Assembly (NCBI GenBank): GCA_963850915.1
Contig: CAWKND010000010.1
Span: forward strand, 434,001-498,000
Length of the DNA: 64,000 bases
Direction of reading: 5' to 3'
Source of the DNA: CAVTWH01 sp963850915
Lineage (GTDB): Bacteria > Actinomycetota > Actinomycetes > Mycobacteriales > Micromonosporaceae
The position numbers and the translations under genes were made by a program. The notes beneath the pieces were generated by a model, which was given only the letters and a program-made list of their open reading frames with translations, was not told where the DNA came from and did not search any database. Below are positions 26,321 to 35,754 of the stretch, in pieces. Each line of letters opens with the position of its first letter. The first letter of the stretch is position 1.

Positions 26321-27778
26321 TCAGCCGTGGTACGCGGCGACGACCCGGGTGAAATCCCAGGCGTTCTGCGAGATGCCACTGCAGGTGTCGTCGTTGGGGT
26401 AGCCGCCGCCGGCGCACGGCCGGTCCCGGTTGGCCGACCAGTAGGTGAACCGGGCCAGGTGGTGCTGCTGGGCGTAGGCCAGGATCGTCTGGAAGTTCGC
26501 CACCGTAACGGTTTCCCCGGAGTCGGTGATGCCGTTCATCGAGGAGATGCCGGAGTGCCGGTACGCCTGGTCGTCGGTGTACCCGTAGCCCGATCTTGAG
26601 TACGTTCTTCAGGCCCTCGGCCGCCTGCAGCGTGAGCGTGCCCATGTTCTGCCCGGCCGCGCCGAAGTCGAACGGCATGATGGTCCACGCGTCCACGGTC
26701 AGCCCGGAGCTGTGCGCCCGGTTGATCATCGACGAGTCCGGCCCGGTGGTGTCGCTCGGGAAGGTGACGTAGACCGAGACGCCGGAGTTGTTGGCCTTCA
26801 CCGTCTTCAGCGCGTCGATCACCCGCTGCTGCTGGGTGGCGTTGTTGTAGACCGAGCCCTCGATGTCGATGTCGATCGCCTTCAGGCCGTAGGCGTTGAT
26901 GACTTTCTGGTACGCGCCGGCCAGGTCAGCCGCGCTGCTGCAGCTGGACTCCAGCCACGGACCGCTCGCCCCGCCGAAGGAGACCACCACGTCACCACCG
27001 GCGCCCCGGATGTTGTTGATGACGGTCTGGTCGTTGCCGCCGGTGAGCGGCCGGCCGCCGTCCCACATCGGGTTGCAGTAGCCATTCGTGAGCATGAATG
27101 CCATCGTGAACCACTTGATGCCGGTGGCGGACATGATGGTGCGCGGGTCGGGCAGGTTGCCCCAGCCGAGGTACGCGTACGGGTCGGCGCCCATGAACGA
27201 GCCACTCGGCGGCGGGCTGCTGCTCGCCGGCGGGCTGGTCGGCGGGGTGCTCGAGGGCGGCGTGCCGAGGGCGGCGTGGTACCACCCGGCAGCGTCCACT
27301 TCTGGTTGGCTCCGGTACCACAGGTCCAGATCTGCAGCGGCGTACCGTCGGCGGAGCTCGGGCCGGTGGCGTCCAGGCACTTGCCGGAGACCGGGTTCAC
27401 CAGTTGTCCGTTGGTGGCTGTCCACTTCTGCGCGCCGGTACCGTTGCAGTCGTAGAGCTGCACCTTGGTGCCGTTGGCCGTACCGGCAGCCGTCACGTCC
27501 ATGCATTTGCCCAGTGCCTGCAGGCTGCCGTCGGCGGCCACGGTCCACTGCTGCGCGGCGGTACCGTTGCAGGTGTACAACTGGATCTTCGTGCCGTTGG
27601 CCGTACTCGCCGCGGCCACGTCGACACACTTGCCGCCGTACCCGGTGATGGCGCCGCTCGTCGCGGCCTGCGCGGTGGTGATTCCGATGACGCCGACGGC
27701 GATTGCCGCCACTGCGGTGAGCCCGACGGCGATGAGCTTGCGCCGGGACTGGCGCAGCATCGATTGCCCGAGGTTCAT
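26321..27778 (-). pseudogene. GH18 chitinase with N-terminal CBM13, two compensating frameshifts
   Basis: 486 codons. A signal peptide (SRRKLIAVGLTAVAAIAVGV to QAA) is followed by a CBM13 domain (GGKCVDVAAASTANG, GKCMDVTAAGTANG, SGKCLDATGPSSADG). A Pro/Ser linker leads to a GH18 barrel with WFTMAFMLTNG, VVVSFGGASG and the catalytic DIDIEGSV (Glu acid). The end is FTYWSANRDRPCAG. A G is missing near 27276 (linker) and an extra G is present near 26594, so about 680 bp are read in another frame while the total length stays divisible by three. Each break is a one-base change in a G run, so the gene may be intact in reality. The ATG at 27778 follows AAGAGGA. It would degrade chitin outside the cell. 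Confidence 0.78.
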
Positions 27779-28310
27779 GGGGGTTCCTCTTCTTGGCGGG
27801 ACGATTTTGGTGGGCCGGTTTTGTTGGTGGGCCGGCGTTCCGGGGGGACAGCCAGGCCCAGGGACGACCTGGACGGGGTAGGCGCGGCCGGGCACCGCGC
27901 GTCTGTTCAGAAACTTTACTGATTGATCGGAGGCTATGCCGCGTCAGTTAAAGAGTCAATATAAGCGGTTAATAAACCCGTTGAGCTGCGCGAATGCAAT
28001 TGGAGAGCGCTTTCCCGGGTGTGTCTGCTATTGACAGCCGGGAGCCCGTCCGTGTTTCCTCCCTGGTACCTGCCGCCGAGACCACCGGGCGGTCACGCGG
28101 CGGGCCGGCGGTAGTGACTCCACGTGTGACTCCACTGTGGACAGTCGCTCCGGGGCCGTCGGGTTTTCTCCGGCGTGCACACCCACCGGCGCCGGCCAAC
28201 CCCCACCGGGCTCCGTACCGTGACCCCGCAGCGCGGCCCACACGTGCCCCCGCATCGTGTGGCCCCGCACCGTTGCCGGCTCCGGTCTGCCCCGCCCAGG
28301 AAGGACCCCC
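27779..28310. promoter_or_regulatory. divergent promoter region with a LacI-type operator
   Basis: A 532-bp gap between the divergent chitinase and GH30 genes. It holds an AT-rich patch (27915-27980) and at 28002-28015 the near-palindrome GGAGAGCGCTTTCC around AGCGCT. This is the core arrangement of LacI-family sugar repressor sites such as CebR boxes (TGGGAGCGCTCCCA) in actinomycetes. Small direct repeats of CCACGTGTGACTCCAC type occur at 28120-28140. Confidence 0.55.
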
Positions 28311-30188
28311 ATGTCCGGCATCCCCCTGCGCCGACCACGCACGCGTGCGTGGCTCATCGGCGCCGCGGCCGTCCTCGTCGCCAGCGTCGCGCTGCTGCCC
28401 CTGCGGCACGCCGACGCCGCCACCGAGTCGGTCAACATCTGGCTCACCACCACCAACGACTCCGGCGGTCGCAGCGTGACCCGGGGTCTGCAGCAGCAGA
28501 CGGCGATCTCCTTCGCCAGCTCCAGCGCGTCCGCGAACCAGACCGTCACTGTCAACGAAGGCACCACGTACCAACAGTTTCTCGGCGCCGGCGCCTCGTT
28601 CACCGATACCGCCGCATGGCTGCTGAACTCCAGTGGCGCGCTGTCGGCCACCACCCGCAACGCGGTGATGACCGCGCTCTTCTCCCCCACCAGCGGAATC
28701 GGCCTGGACTTCACCCGCAACCCCATGGGCGCCTCGGATCTGGCCCGCTCCAACTACGTCTACGACAACACCTGCTGCGATCTGACCGACTTCTCCATCA
28801 GCCACGACCTCGCGGACGTGTTGCCACTGACCAAGCAGGCGCAGCAACTCAACCCGAACCTGAAGATCATGGCGACCCCGTGGACCGCGCCGCCGTGGAT
28901 GAAGGACAACAACGCGTACTCGCAGGGTTGGCTGCAGTCGCAGTACTACGGCCTGTACGCGCAGTACTTCGTCAAGTACGTCCAGGCGTACCAGGCGCAG
29001 GGGGTACACATCGACTACGTGTCCCCGCAGAACGAGCCGACCTGCTGCGCCGGGTACCCCTCGATGCAGTGGAACGCCAGCGGGCTGGACTTCTTCACCG
29101 CCAGCAACCTGCTGCCCGCCTTCCACGCCGCCGGGCTGACCACGAAGGTACTCGTCCACGACTGGAACTGGGACGGCTACAACACCTGGGCCGCACCACT
29201 TCTGGCTGACACGGCGATCCGCAACGACTCGCTCTTCGGCGGGATCGCCTGGCACGGCTACGGCGGCGACGTCTCCACCCAGACCACGGTGCACAACCAG
29301 TACCCCGGCGTGGACGCCTTCGACACCGAGCACTCCGGCGGTACCTGGATCGCCAACCAACAGAACGAGGACATGAACAACATCATCAGCTACCTGCGTA
29401 ACTGGGGTCGCACGGTGGACAAGTGGAGCCTCGCGGTGGACCAGAACATGGGCCCGCACAACGGCGGCTGCGGTACCTGCACCGGACTCGTCACCGTCCA
29501 CAATGGAGACTCACGCTCCGGGCAGGTCGACTACACCATCGAGTACTACGACATGGGGCAGCTGACCAAGTTCGTGAAGCCGGGCGCCACCCGGATCGAC
29601 TCCTCCGCCAACAGCGCCATCCCGAACGTGGCGTTCAAGAACCCGGACGGCTCCAAGGCACTGGTGGCCTACAACGGAAGCAGCAGCAGCCAGTCGCTGA
29701 AGGTCAACTGGGGCAACGAGTCCTTCACCTACACGATCCCGGCCGCCACGTCGGCCACCTTCACCTGGTCCGGCGTACCCGGCTCCGGTGGTGGCGGCGG
29801 TACCGGCCACACCGGCCCGATCGTCGGGTACGGCAGCAAGTGCGTGGACGTGGCCGGCGCCAGCTCGGCGAACAGCACGCAGGTACAGCTCTACACCTGC
29901 AACGGGACCGCCGCGCAGACCTGGACCGTGGGTACCGACGGCACCATCCGCGCGCTCGGCAAGTGTCTGGACGTGGCGTCCGCCAGCACAGCCAACGGCG
30001 CGAAGGTGCAGCTCTACGACTGCAACGGCACCGGCGCCCAGCAGTGGACTGCCACCAACGGGCAACTGGTGAACCCGGTCTCCGGCAAGTGCCTGGACGC
30101 CACCGGCCCGAGTTCTGCCGACGGTACGCCGCTACAGATCTGGACCTGCGGTACCGGCGCCAACCAGAAGTGGACCCTCCCCGCGTAA
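28311..30188 (+). CDS. secreted GH30 glycosidase with C-terminal CBM13
   Basis: 625 residues. A signal peptide (RTRAWLIGAAAVLVASVALL to HADA-A) precedes a GH30 (beta/alpha)8 barrel with beta side domain: FLGAGASFTDTAAWLL, FTRNPMGASD, MATPWTAPPWMK, acid/base Glu in SPQNEPT, HGYGGDVS and nucleophile Glu in FDTEHSGG. GH30 members cleave glucosylceramide, beta-1,6-glucan or xylan; the substrate here is undetermined. After a Gly-rich linker a CBM13 trefoil (SKCVDVAGASSANS, GKCLDVASASTANG, GKCLDATGPSSADG) targets glycans. The ATG at 28311 has AGGAAGGA upstream. The last third of the CBM13 coding sequence is nearly identical to that of the chitinase. A 21-bp hairpin ends the unit. Confidence 0.9.
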   Translation: MSGIPLRRPRTRAWLIGAAAVLVASVALLPLRHADAATESVNIWLTTTNDSGGRSVTRGLQQQTAISFASSSASANQTVTVNEGTTYQQFLGAGASFTDTAAWLLNSSGALSATTRNAVMTALFSPTSGIGLDFTRNPMGASDLARSNYVYDNTCCDLTDFSISHDLADVLPLTKQAQQLNPNLKIMATPWTAPPWMKDNNAYSQGWLQSQYYGLYAQYFVKYVQAYQAQGVHIDYVSPQNEPTCCAGYPSMQWNASGLDFFTASNLLPAFHAAGLTTKVLVHDWNWDGYNTWAAPLLADTAIRNDSLFGGIAWHGYGGDVSTQTTVHNQYPGVDAFDTEHSGGTWIANQQNEDMNNIISYLRNWGRTVDKWSLAVDQNMGPHNGGCGTCTGLVTVHNGDSRSGQVDYTIEYYDMGQLTKFVKPGATRIDSSANSAIPNVAFKNPDGSKALVAYNGSSSSQSLKVNWGNESFTYTIPAATSATFTWSGVPGSGGGGGTGHTGPIVGYGSKCVDVAGASSANSTQVQLYTCNGTAAQTWTVGTDGTIRALGKCLDVASASTANGAKVQLYDCNGTGAQQWTATNGQLVNPVSGKCLDATGPSSADGTPLQIWTCGTGANQKWTLPA

Positions 30189-30200
30189 CCACCCTCTTCA

Positions 30201-30250
30201 TGATCGCGAAGAGTTTTGGGGCCCAGGACCCCCAAAACTCTTCGCGATCA
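30201..30250. terminator. perfect 21-bp hairpin terminator
   Basis: Arms 30201-30221 and 30230-30250 pair without mismatch around an 8-nt loop. It lies between the convergent GH30 and DUF1003 genes and would serve both. The arms are unusually long and AT-rich in the middle (GAGTTTTGGG). Confidence 0.82.
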
Positions 30251-30286
30251 CGGAAAGCCGCCCCGAGCGCGCCACAGCACAAGCGG

Positions 30287-30712
30287 CTAGGCGGGCTGGC
30301 TGGATTGGCGCTCCAGCAGGGCGTGTAGCTGCTTCTGCTGGTCGCTGATCTGCTGGGCCAGGGTGTGGATACTCTCGGTCAGCTCGGTGTTGTGCTTCAG
30401 GTGCTTGGCCTGCAGCGCGTAGTCGTGGTTGGCCTTCGCCTGCTCCAGGCCCGCCTGCCGGTTCTGCCCGATCATCACGAAGGTGGACAGGAAGATTGCC
30501 TCCAGCGACACGATCAGGGTCAGCGTGGGCCACGGATTGCGCTCCAGCAGGAGCATCCAGACCGCGAACAGCACGATGTGCAGGTAGACGAAGGCCATCG
30601 AGCCGGCGAACTTGGTGATCTGGTCGGCGACCCGCAGCTGGAGGTTGTCGGCGCGGGCGGCCAGGTGCTCGGCAACGACGGGGTGGGTCGGCTCCAGGGT
30701 GGTCGCGCTCAT
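30287..30712 (-). CDS. DUF1003 membrane protein
   Basis: 141 residues. Two transmembrane helices (FAGSMAFVYLHIVLFAVWML and WPTLTLIVSLEAIFLSTFVM) are followed by the family motif MIGQNRQ and a C-terminal coiled coil (QAKHLKHNTELTESIHTLAQ). This is the full DUF1003 architecture; function is unknown. The open frame runs further upstream, but the ATG at 30712 has GGAAGGAAAG before it and starts at the usual position. It is divergent from the alcohol dehydrogenase gene with 71 bp between starts. Confidence 0.88.
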   Translation of the reverse strand: MSATTLEPTHPVVAEHLAARADNLQLRVADQITKFAGSMAFVYLHIVLFAVWMLLLERNPWPTLTLIVSLEAIFLSTFVMIGQNRQAGLEQAKANHDYALQAKHLKHNTELTESIHTLAQQISDQQKQLHALLERQSSQPA

Positions 30713-30783
30713 CGCTTTCCTTCCAGGGGGTCTGGCCAAACAACAGCCGGGGGTACGCACAGTAAAGCGGCACACTGGTTGCC

Positions 30784-31857
30784 ATGCGCGCTGTGGTGTA
30801 CGACGAATTCGCCGCCCCGCCGTCGGTACGGGAGGTACCCGACCCGACTCCCGGACCGGATGCGGTGGTACTGCGGGTACGCGCCACCGGGCTGTGCCGC
30901 AGTGACTGGCACGGCTGGCAGGGGCACGACTCCGACATACACCCGCCGCACGTACCCGGGCACGAGTTCGCCGGCGACATCGCCGCGCTGGGTAGCAACG
31001 TGACCGGCTGGCACGTCGGCGACCGGGTGACCGCGCCGTTCGTCTGCGCGTGTGGCCGCTGCCCCGAGTGCCTCGCCGGCGACCAGCAGGTGTGCCGGGC
31101 GCAGAGCCAGCCGGGCTTCACCCACTGGGGCTCGTTCGCGGAGTACGTGCTGGTGGAGAACGCGGCGGTGAACCTGGTCGGCCTCCCCGACGAGTTGGAG
31201 TACGGTGCCGCCGCGGCCCTGGGCTGCCGCTTCGGTACCGCCTTCCGCGCGGTACTGGATCAGGGGCGGGTACGGGCCGGCGAGTGGGTGGCGGTACACG
31301 GCTGCGGCGGTGTCGGGCTCTCCGCGGTCATGATCGCCGCAGCTGCCGGCGCGCGGGTACTCGCCGTCGACGTCAACCCGGGTGCACTCGCGCTCGCCCG
31401 CGATTGCGGCGCCGAAGCCGTCCTGAACGCGCGGGAGGCTGGCGGCCCGGAAGGGCGCGGGCAAGCGGACGACCCCGAGGGCGTCGGGGCGGCCGTCCGG
31501 GAGCTGACCGGCGGCGGTGCGCACCTCTCCCTGGATGCGTTGGGCAGCCCGGCCACCTGCGTCGGCTCGCTGCGGGGCCTGCGCCGCCGCGGCCGGCACG
31601 TGCAGGTCGGCCTGCTCCCGGCGGCAGCCGGCCGGCCGGCGCTGCCGATGGAGTGGGTGGTCGCCCACGAGCTGGAGATCCTGGGCAGCCACGGTCTGCC
31701 GGCGCACCGGTACCCGGCGCTGCTCGGGCTGGTCACCGCCGGCCGCCTCGACCCGGGCCGCCTGGTCACCGGCGAGCTGTCCCTCGCCGAGGCGCCGCGG
31801 GCGTTGCAGGAAATGGGTACCGGCGCCCCGGCCGGAATCCGGCTGATCCGGCCGTGA
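30784..31857 (+). CDS. zinc-dependent alcohol dehydrogenase (MDR family)
   Basis: A 357-residue medium-chain dehydrogenase. Catalytic zinc ligands are visible in TGLCRSDWHGW and PGHEFAGD, structural zinc cysteines in CACGRCPECLAGDQQVC, and the NAD(P)-binding GCGGVGLSAV. The acidic residue after the second strand (LAVDVNPG) favours NAD. It oxidises an alcohol or reduces an aldehyde; the substrate is unknown. A Gly/Glu/Asp insertion (EAGGPEGRGQADDPEG) near residue 225 is longer than usual. The ATG has no strong ribosome binding site (TTGCC before it). Confidence 0.9.
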   Translation: MRAVVYDEFAAPPSVREVPDPTPGPDAVVLRVRATGLCRSDWHGWQGHDSDIHPPHVPGHEFAGDIAALGSNVTGWHVGDRVTAPFVCACGRCPECLAGDQQVCRAQSQPGFTHWGSFAEYVLVENAAVNLVGLPDELEYGAAAALGCRFGTAFRAVLDQGRVRAGEWVAVHGCGGVGLSAVMIAAAAGARVLAVDVNPGALALARDCGAEAVLNAREAGGPEGRGQADDPEGVGAAVRELTGGGAHLSLDALGSPATCVGSLRGLRRRGRHVQVGLLPAAAGRPALPMEWVVAHELEILGSHGLPAHRYPALLGLVTAGRLDPGRLVTGELSLAEAPRALQEMGTGAPAGIRLIRP

Positions 31858-31991
31858 TCAAGGCGACCCGGACCGGCCGTGATCTCGGCAACCCGGACCG
31901 GCTGGCCGAGGGTGGCTGCCGGCCGGAGCCACTAGAGTGCGAGGCTCACCGCGCAACGAACCGGCGGAATCGGACAGATGGAGGGGCAACC

Positions 31992-32441
31992 ATGGCAGCC
32001 GCACTGGCACAGCGCGAATTCCAGGTACTCCTGGTCGAGGACGACGCCGGTGACCTGGCGATGGTCGAGGACTTCTTCGACACGCACGCGCTCCCCTGCC
32101 GGCTGCACCACGCCGACGACGGAGTCAGCGCGCTGCGTTTCCTGCGCGGGCAGGAAGAGTTCGCCGACGCGCCGCGCCCCGACCTGATCCTGCTCGACCT
32201 GAACATGCCCCGGATGGACGGGCGCGAGCTGCTGAGCATCCTGAAAGACGACGACTCCGACTGGAAGACCATCCCGGTCGTCGTGTTCACCACGTCGTCG
32301 GCGACCGAGGACATCACCGCGAGCTACTCCCACCACGCCAACGCGTTCGTCACCAAGGCGCTGGACTTCGACGGCTTCCAGCACGCACTCGCCGAGATCC
32401 ACAAGTTCTTCGGCGAGGTCGCCAGCCCCCCGATCGCCTGA
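31992..32441 (+). CDS. stand-alone receiver-domain response regulator (Rcp1/CheY-like)
   Basis: A 149-residue single REC domain without an output domain. The acidic pair (LLVEDDAGD), the phosphoacceptor Asp in LILLDLNMPRMDG, the Thr in VVFTTSSATEDI and the Lys in FVTKALDFDGF are all present. The longer form and the DDDSDW insertion match Rcp1-type regulators paired with phytochrome-like or hybrid kinases; no kinase is adjacent, so the partner is elsewhere. The ATG at 31992 has GGAGGGG 5 nt upstream. A hairpin follows the gene. Confidence 0.9.
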   Translation: MAAALAQREFQVLLVEDDAGDLAMVEDFFDTHALPCRLHHADDGVSALRFLRGQEEFADAPRPDLILLDLNMPRMDGRELLSILKDDDSDWKTIPVVVFTTSSATEDITASYSHHANAFVTKALDFDGFQHALAEIHKFFGEVASPPIA

Positions 32442-32474
32442 GCGCCGGGCAGCGCAAGCATCCGAAGGACGGCA

Positions 32475-32505
32475 CCCGGGGCGACCGGCGAACGGCCGCC
32501 CCGGG
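32475..32505. terminator. hairpin terminator between convergent genes
   Basis: CCCGGGGCG (32475-32483) pairs with CGCCCCGGG (32497-32505), followed by AAAGAAA. It lies between the receiver gene and the convergent MaoC gene. Confidence 0.65.
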
Positions 32506-32512
32506 AAAGAAA

Positions 32513-32968
32513 TCAGACCGGGTAGAGCCGGCTGACCGTCTCCGCGACGCAGCACGGCTTGTCCGAGCCGTCGGCCTGCACGCTGACCCGAGCGACCAGC
32601 TGGTACCCGCCGGCCACCGGCTCCATCGACACGATCTCCACGCTCGCCCGCACTGCCGAGCCGACCCGGAGCGGCGCCGGGAACCGGCACTTGTTGAGCC
32701 CGTAGTTGATCGCCATGCGTACCCCGTCGACCCGGTACAGCGCCTGGGTGAGCGCCGGGATCAGGGACAGCGTGAGGTACCCGTGCGCGACCGTACCGCC
32801 GAACGGGCCGGCCGCCGCGCGCTCCGGGTCGACGTGGATCCACTGGTGGTCGCCGGTCGCGTCGGCGAAGGCGGTCACCCGCTCCTGGTCGACCGGGAAC
32901 GGCTCGCCCGGCCCGATGTGCTCGCCGACGGCAGCAGCCAGCTCGGCAACGGATGCGAAGACTCTCAT
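32513..32968 (-). CDS. MaoC-family enoyl-CoA hydratase
   Basis: A 151-residue hotdog-fold (R)-specific enoyl-CoA hydratase. The hydratase-2 motif is clear: FADATGDHQWIHVDPERA with the catalytic Asp and His, followed by FGGTVAHGYLTLSL. Its ATG (32968) overlaps the stop of the acyl-CoA dehydrogenase gene as ATGA, so it is the third gene of the thiolase - dehydrogenase - hydratase operon and should hydrate the enoyl-CoA made by the dehydrogenase. Confidence 0.92.
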   Translation of the reverse strand: MRVFASVAELAAAVGEHIGPGEPFPVDQERVTAFADATGDHQWIHVDPERAAAGPFGGTVAHGYLTLSLIPALTQALYRVDGVRMAINYGLNKCRFPAPLRVGSAVRASVEIVSMEPVAGGYQLVARVSVQADGSDKPCCVAETVSRLYPV

Positions 32969-34137
32969 GCCAGGTGACCTCCGATCTTGGTGTACCCGCG
33001 CAGCAGGTCCCGCGAGATGATCAGGCGCTGCATCTCGTCGGTACCCTCGTAGATCCGCATCAACCGCACCTGCCGGTACCACCGCTCGATCGGCAGTTCC
33101 CGGGTGTACCCCATCCCGCCGTGGATCTGCATGACCCGGTCCACCACGTTGTTGACCATGTTGGCGCCGTAGAGCTTCGCCATCGACGACGAGTGCCGGT
33201 GGTCCCAGCCCTGGTCGACCACCCAGGCGGCCTTGTAGACCAGCCAGCGCGCGGCCTCCAGTTCGGTCTCCGAGTCGGCGATCATCCACTGGATGGCCTG
33301 GTTGGCGCCGATCGGCTTGCCGAAGGTCTGCCGGGTGTTGGCGTAGTCGACGGCCATCTGCAGGGAGCGCTCGGCGATGCCCAGCGCGGCGGCCGGGATC
33401 AGGTACCGGCCCCGACCGATCCACTGCATGCCCAGTTCGAAGCCCTTGCCGATCTCACCGAGGATGTTGCGCGCGGGTACCCGGACATCCTCGAAGATCA
33501 GTGACGCCGGCCCACCCTCGCCCATCGTCTGGATGAACTCGGAGCGCCAGCCCATCGCCCGGTCCACCAGGAACGCGGTCGTACCCCCACCGCGCGCCCC
33601 CTTCACCGGGTCGGTGACCGCGACCACGATGACGAAGTCGGCGTCGTGCCCGCCGGTGATGAAGGTCTTCTCGCCGTTGAGGATCCAGTCGTCGCCGTCC
33701 GGGCGCGCGGCGAACTTGATGTTCGCCGCGTCCGAGCCGGCGCCCGGCTCGGTGATGGCGAAACAGGACAGCCGCTCGCCTTCGATGGTGGGGATGAGGA
33801 ACTCGGCCTTCTGCTCCTCGTTGGCGAAGTACAGGATGTTGTCGGCCTCGCCGCCGAACCGGAACGGCACGAAGGTCTTGCCGACCTCCTCGTGGATCAG
33901 CGCCTGGGTGACGTTGGGCAGGTCCATACCGCCGTACTCGGCCGGCGTGGAGAGCCCCCAGAAGCCGAACTTCTTGGCTTTCAGCTGGATTTCCTTGACC
34001 TCGTCGAGGGTGATGCCGGGCTCGTGCCGGCGCTCCCGGCGCAGTACCTCGGCCTCCAGCGGCATGATCTCTTTACGGACGAAGTCGCGCACCGTGTCGC
34101 GGATCGCCTTCTCCTCGTCGGACAGCGAGAAGTCCAT
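32965..34137 (-). CDS. acyl-CoA dehydrogenase
   Basis: A 390-residue FAD-dependent acyl-CoA dehydrogenase. Family marks: FAITEPGAGSDAANI (FAD/substrate loop), GEKTFITGGHDADF, QTFGKPIGANQAIQWMIAD and the C-terminal QIHGGMGYTRELPIERWYR, with the catalytic Glu in RIYEGTDEMQ. The ATG at 34137 (MDFSLSDEE) is chosen over the upstream open frame because it matches the family start and has GAGGGAG upstream. It starts 19 bp after the thiolase stop and overlaps the MaoC start. It would introduce the alpha-beta double bond of a fatty or branched acyl-CoA. Confidence 0.93.
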   Translation of the reverse strand: MDFSLSDEEKAIRDTVRDFVRKEIMPLEAEVLRRERRHEPGITLDEVKEIQLKAKKFGFWGLSTPAEYGGMDLPNVTQALIHEEVGKTFVPFRFGGEADNILYFANEEQKAEFLIPTIEGERLSCFAITEPGAGSDAANIKFAARPDGDDWILNGEKTFITGGHDADFVIVVAVTDPVKGARGGGTTAFLVDRAMGWRSEFIQTMGEGGPASLIFEDVRVPARNILGEIGKGFELGMQWIGRGRYLIPAAALGIAERSLQMAVDYANTRQTFGKPIGANQAIQWMIADSETELEAARWLVYKAAWVVDQGWDHRHSSSMAKLYGANMVNNVVDRVMQIHGGMGYTRELPIERWYRQVRLMRIYEGTDEMQRLIISRDLLRGYTKIGGHLA

Positions 34138-34156
34138 GTTGCTGTTTCTCCCTCGG

Positions 34157-35344
<1,188 letters not shown>

Positions 35345-35348
35345 GCCT

Positions 35349-35369
35349 AAAACTACCGCTGTCAGTTTT
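35349..35369 (-). promoter_or_regulatory. inverted-repeat operator upstream of the thiolase operon
   Basis: Perfect arms AAAACT (35349-35354) and AGTTTT (35364-35369) with a 9-bp centre, starting 5 bp before the ATG at 35344. Its size and place suit a TetR/FadR-like repressor of fatty-acid genes, but the cognate protein is not in the window. Confidence 0.5.
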
Positions 35370-35754
35370 CCGCCGTCCACCCCCGGGCACTGAAACTTAC
35401 GATCCCCGGTGACCTGCATGTCTCCCTGGTCAGCGTGGTCCAACCCGGCTGGCGGCCAGCCCGCCGGTACGACCCTTGCCGGGCCGGTACCCCTTTCATA
35501 GACTCCGCTCAACACACTGCGGAGCCGGTGTGTACCAACCAGTCAGGGCACCGGGGCAGGCGTCTTCGCCCTGGAGACTGGTCGCCTTACGGCATCGCCG
35601 GAGCTTCGGCGTGCGCCGTCACCCCCGCTCGCCGTCCGGGCCGAGCGAACGACAAACCTTCGGCATGCCCCGCGTACGGCCCCCGCCGTGCTCACGAGGT
35701 GCCTCGTCGGCGCCGTCCGCGCCGCTGAGCCGTGAAACTAGGAGATACCAAGCA
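35370..35754 (+). promoter_or_regulatory. long structured leader of the GH6 cellulase gene
   Basis: No gene. A hairpin CTCCGC/GCGGAG lies at 35503-35524. A longer helix follows: ACCAGTC-AGGGC (35538-35549) with GCCCT-GACTGGT (35568-35582), 12 pairs with one 3-nt bulge. A known riboswitch class could not be assigned; the conserved cores of GEMM and ydaO elements were sought and not found. The cellulase ribosome binding site AGGAGAT lies about 160 nt further on. Confidence 0.45.

Noticed and set aside
35503..35754. GEMM (c-di-GMP) or ydaO (c-di-AMP) riboswitch
   Set aside because: The conserved core phrases of both classes are missing; only generic helices are present.
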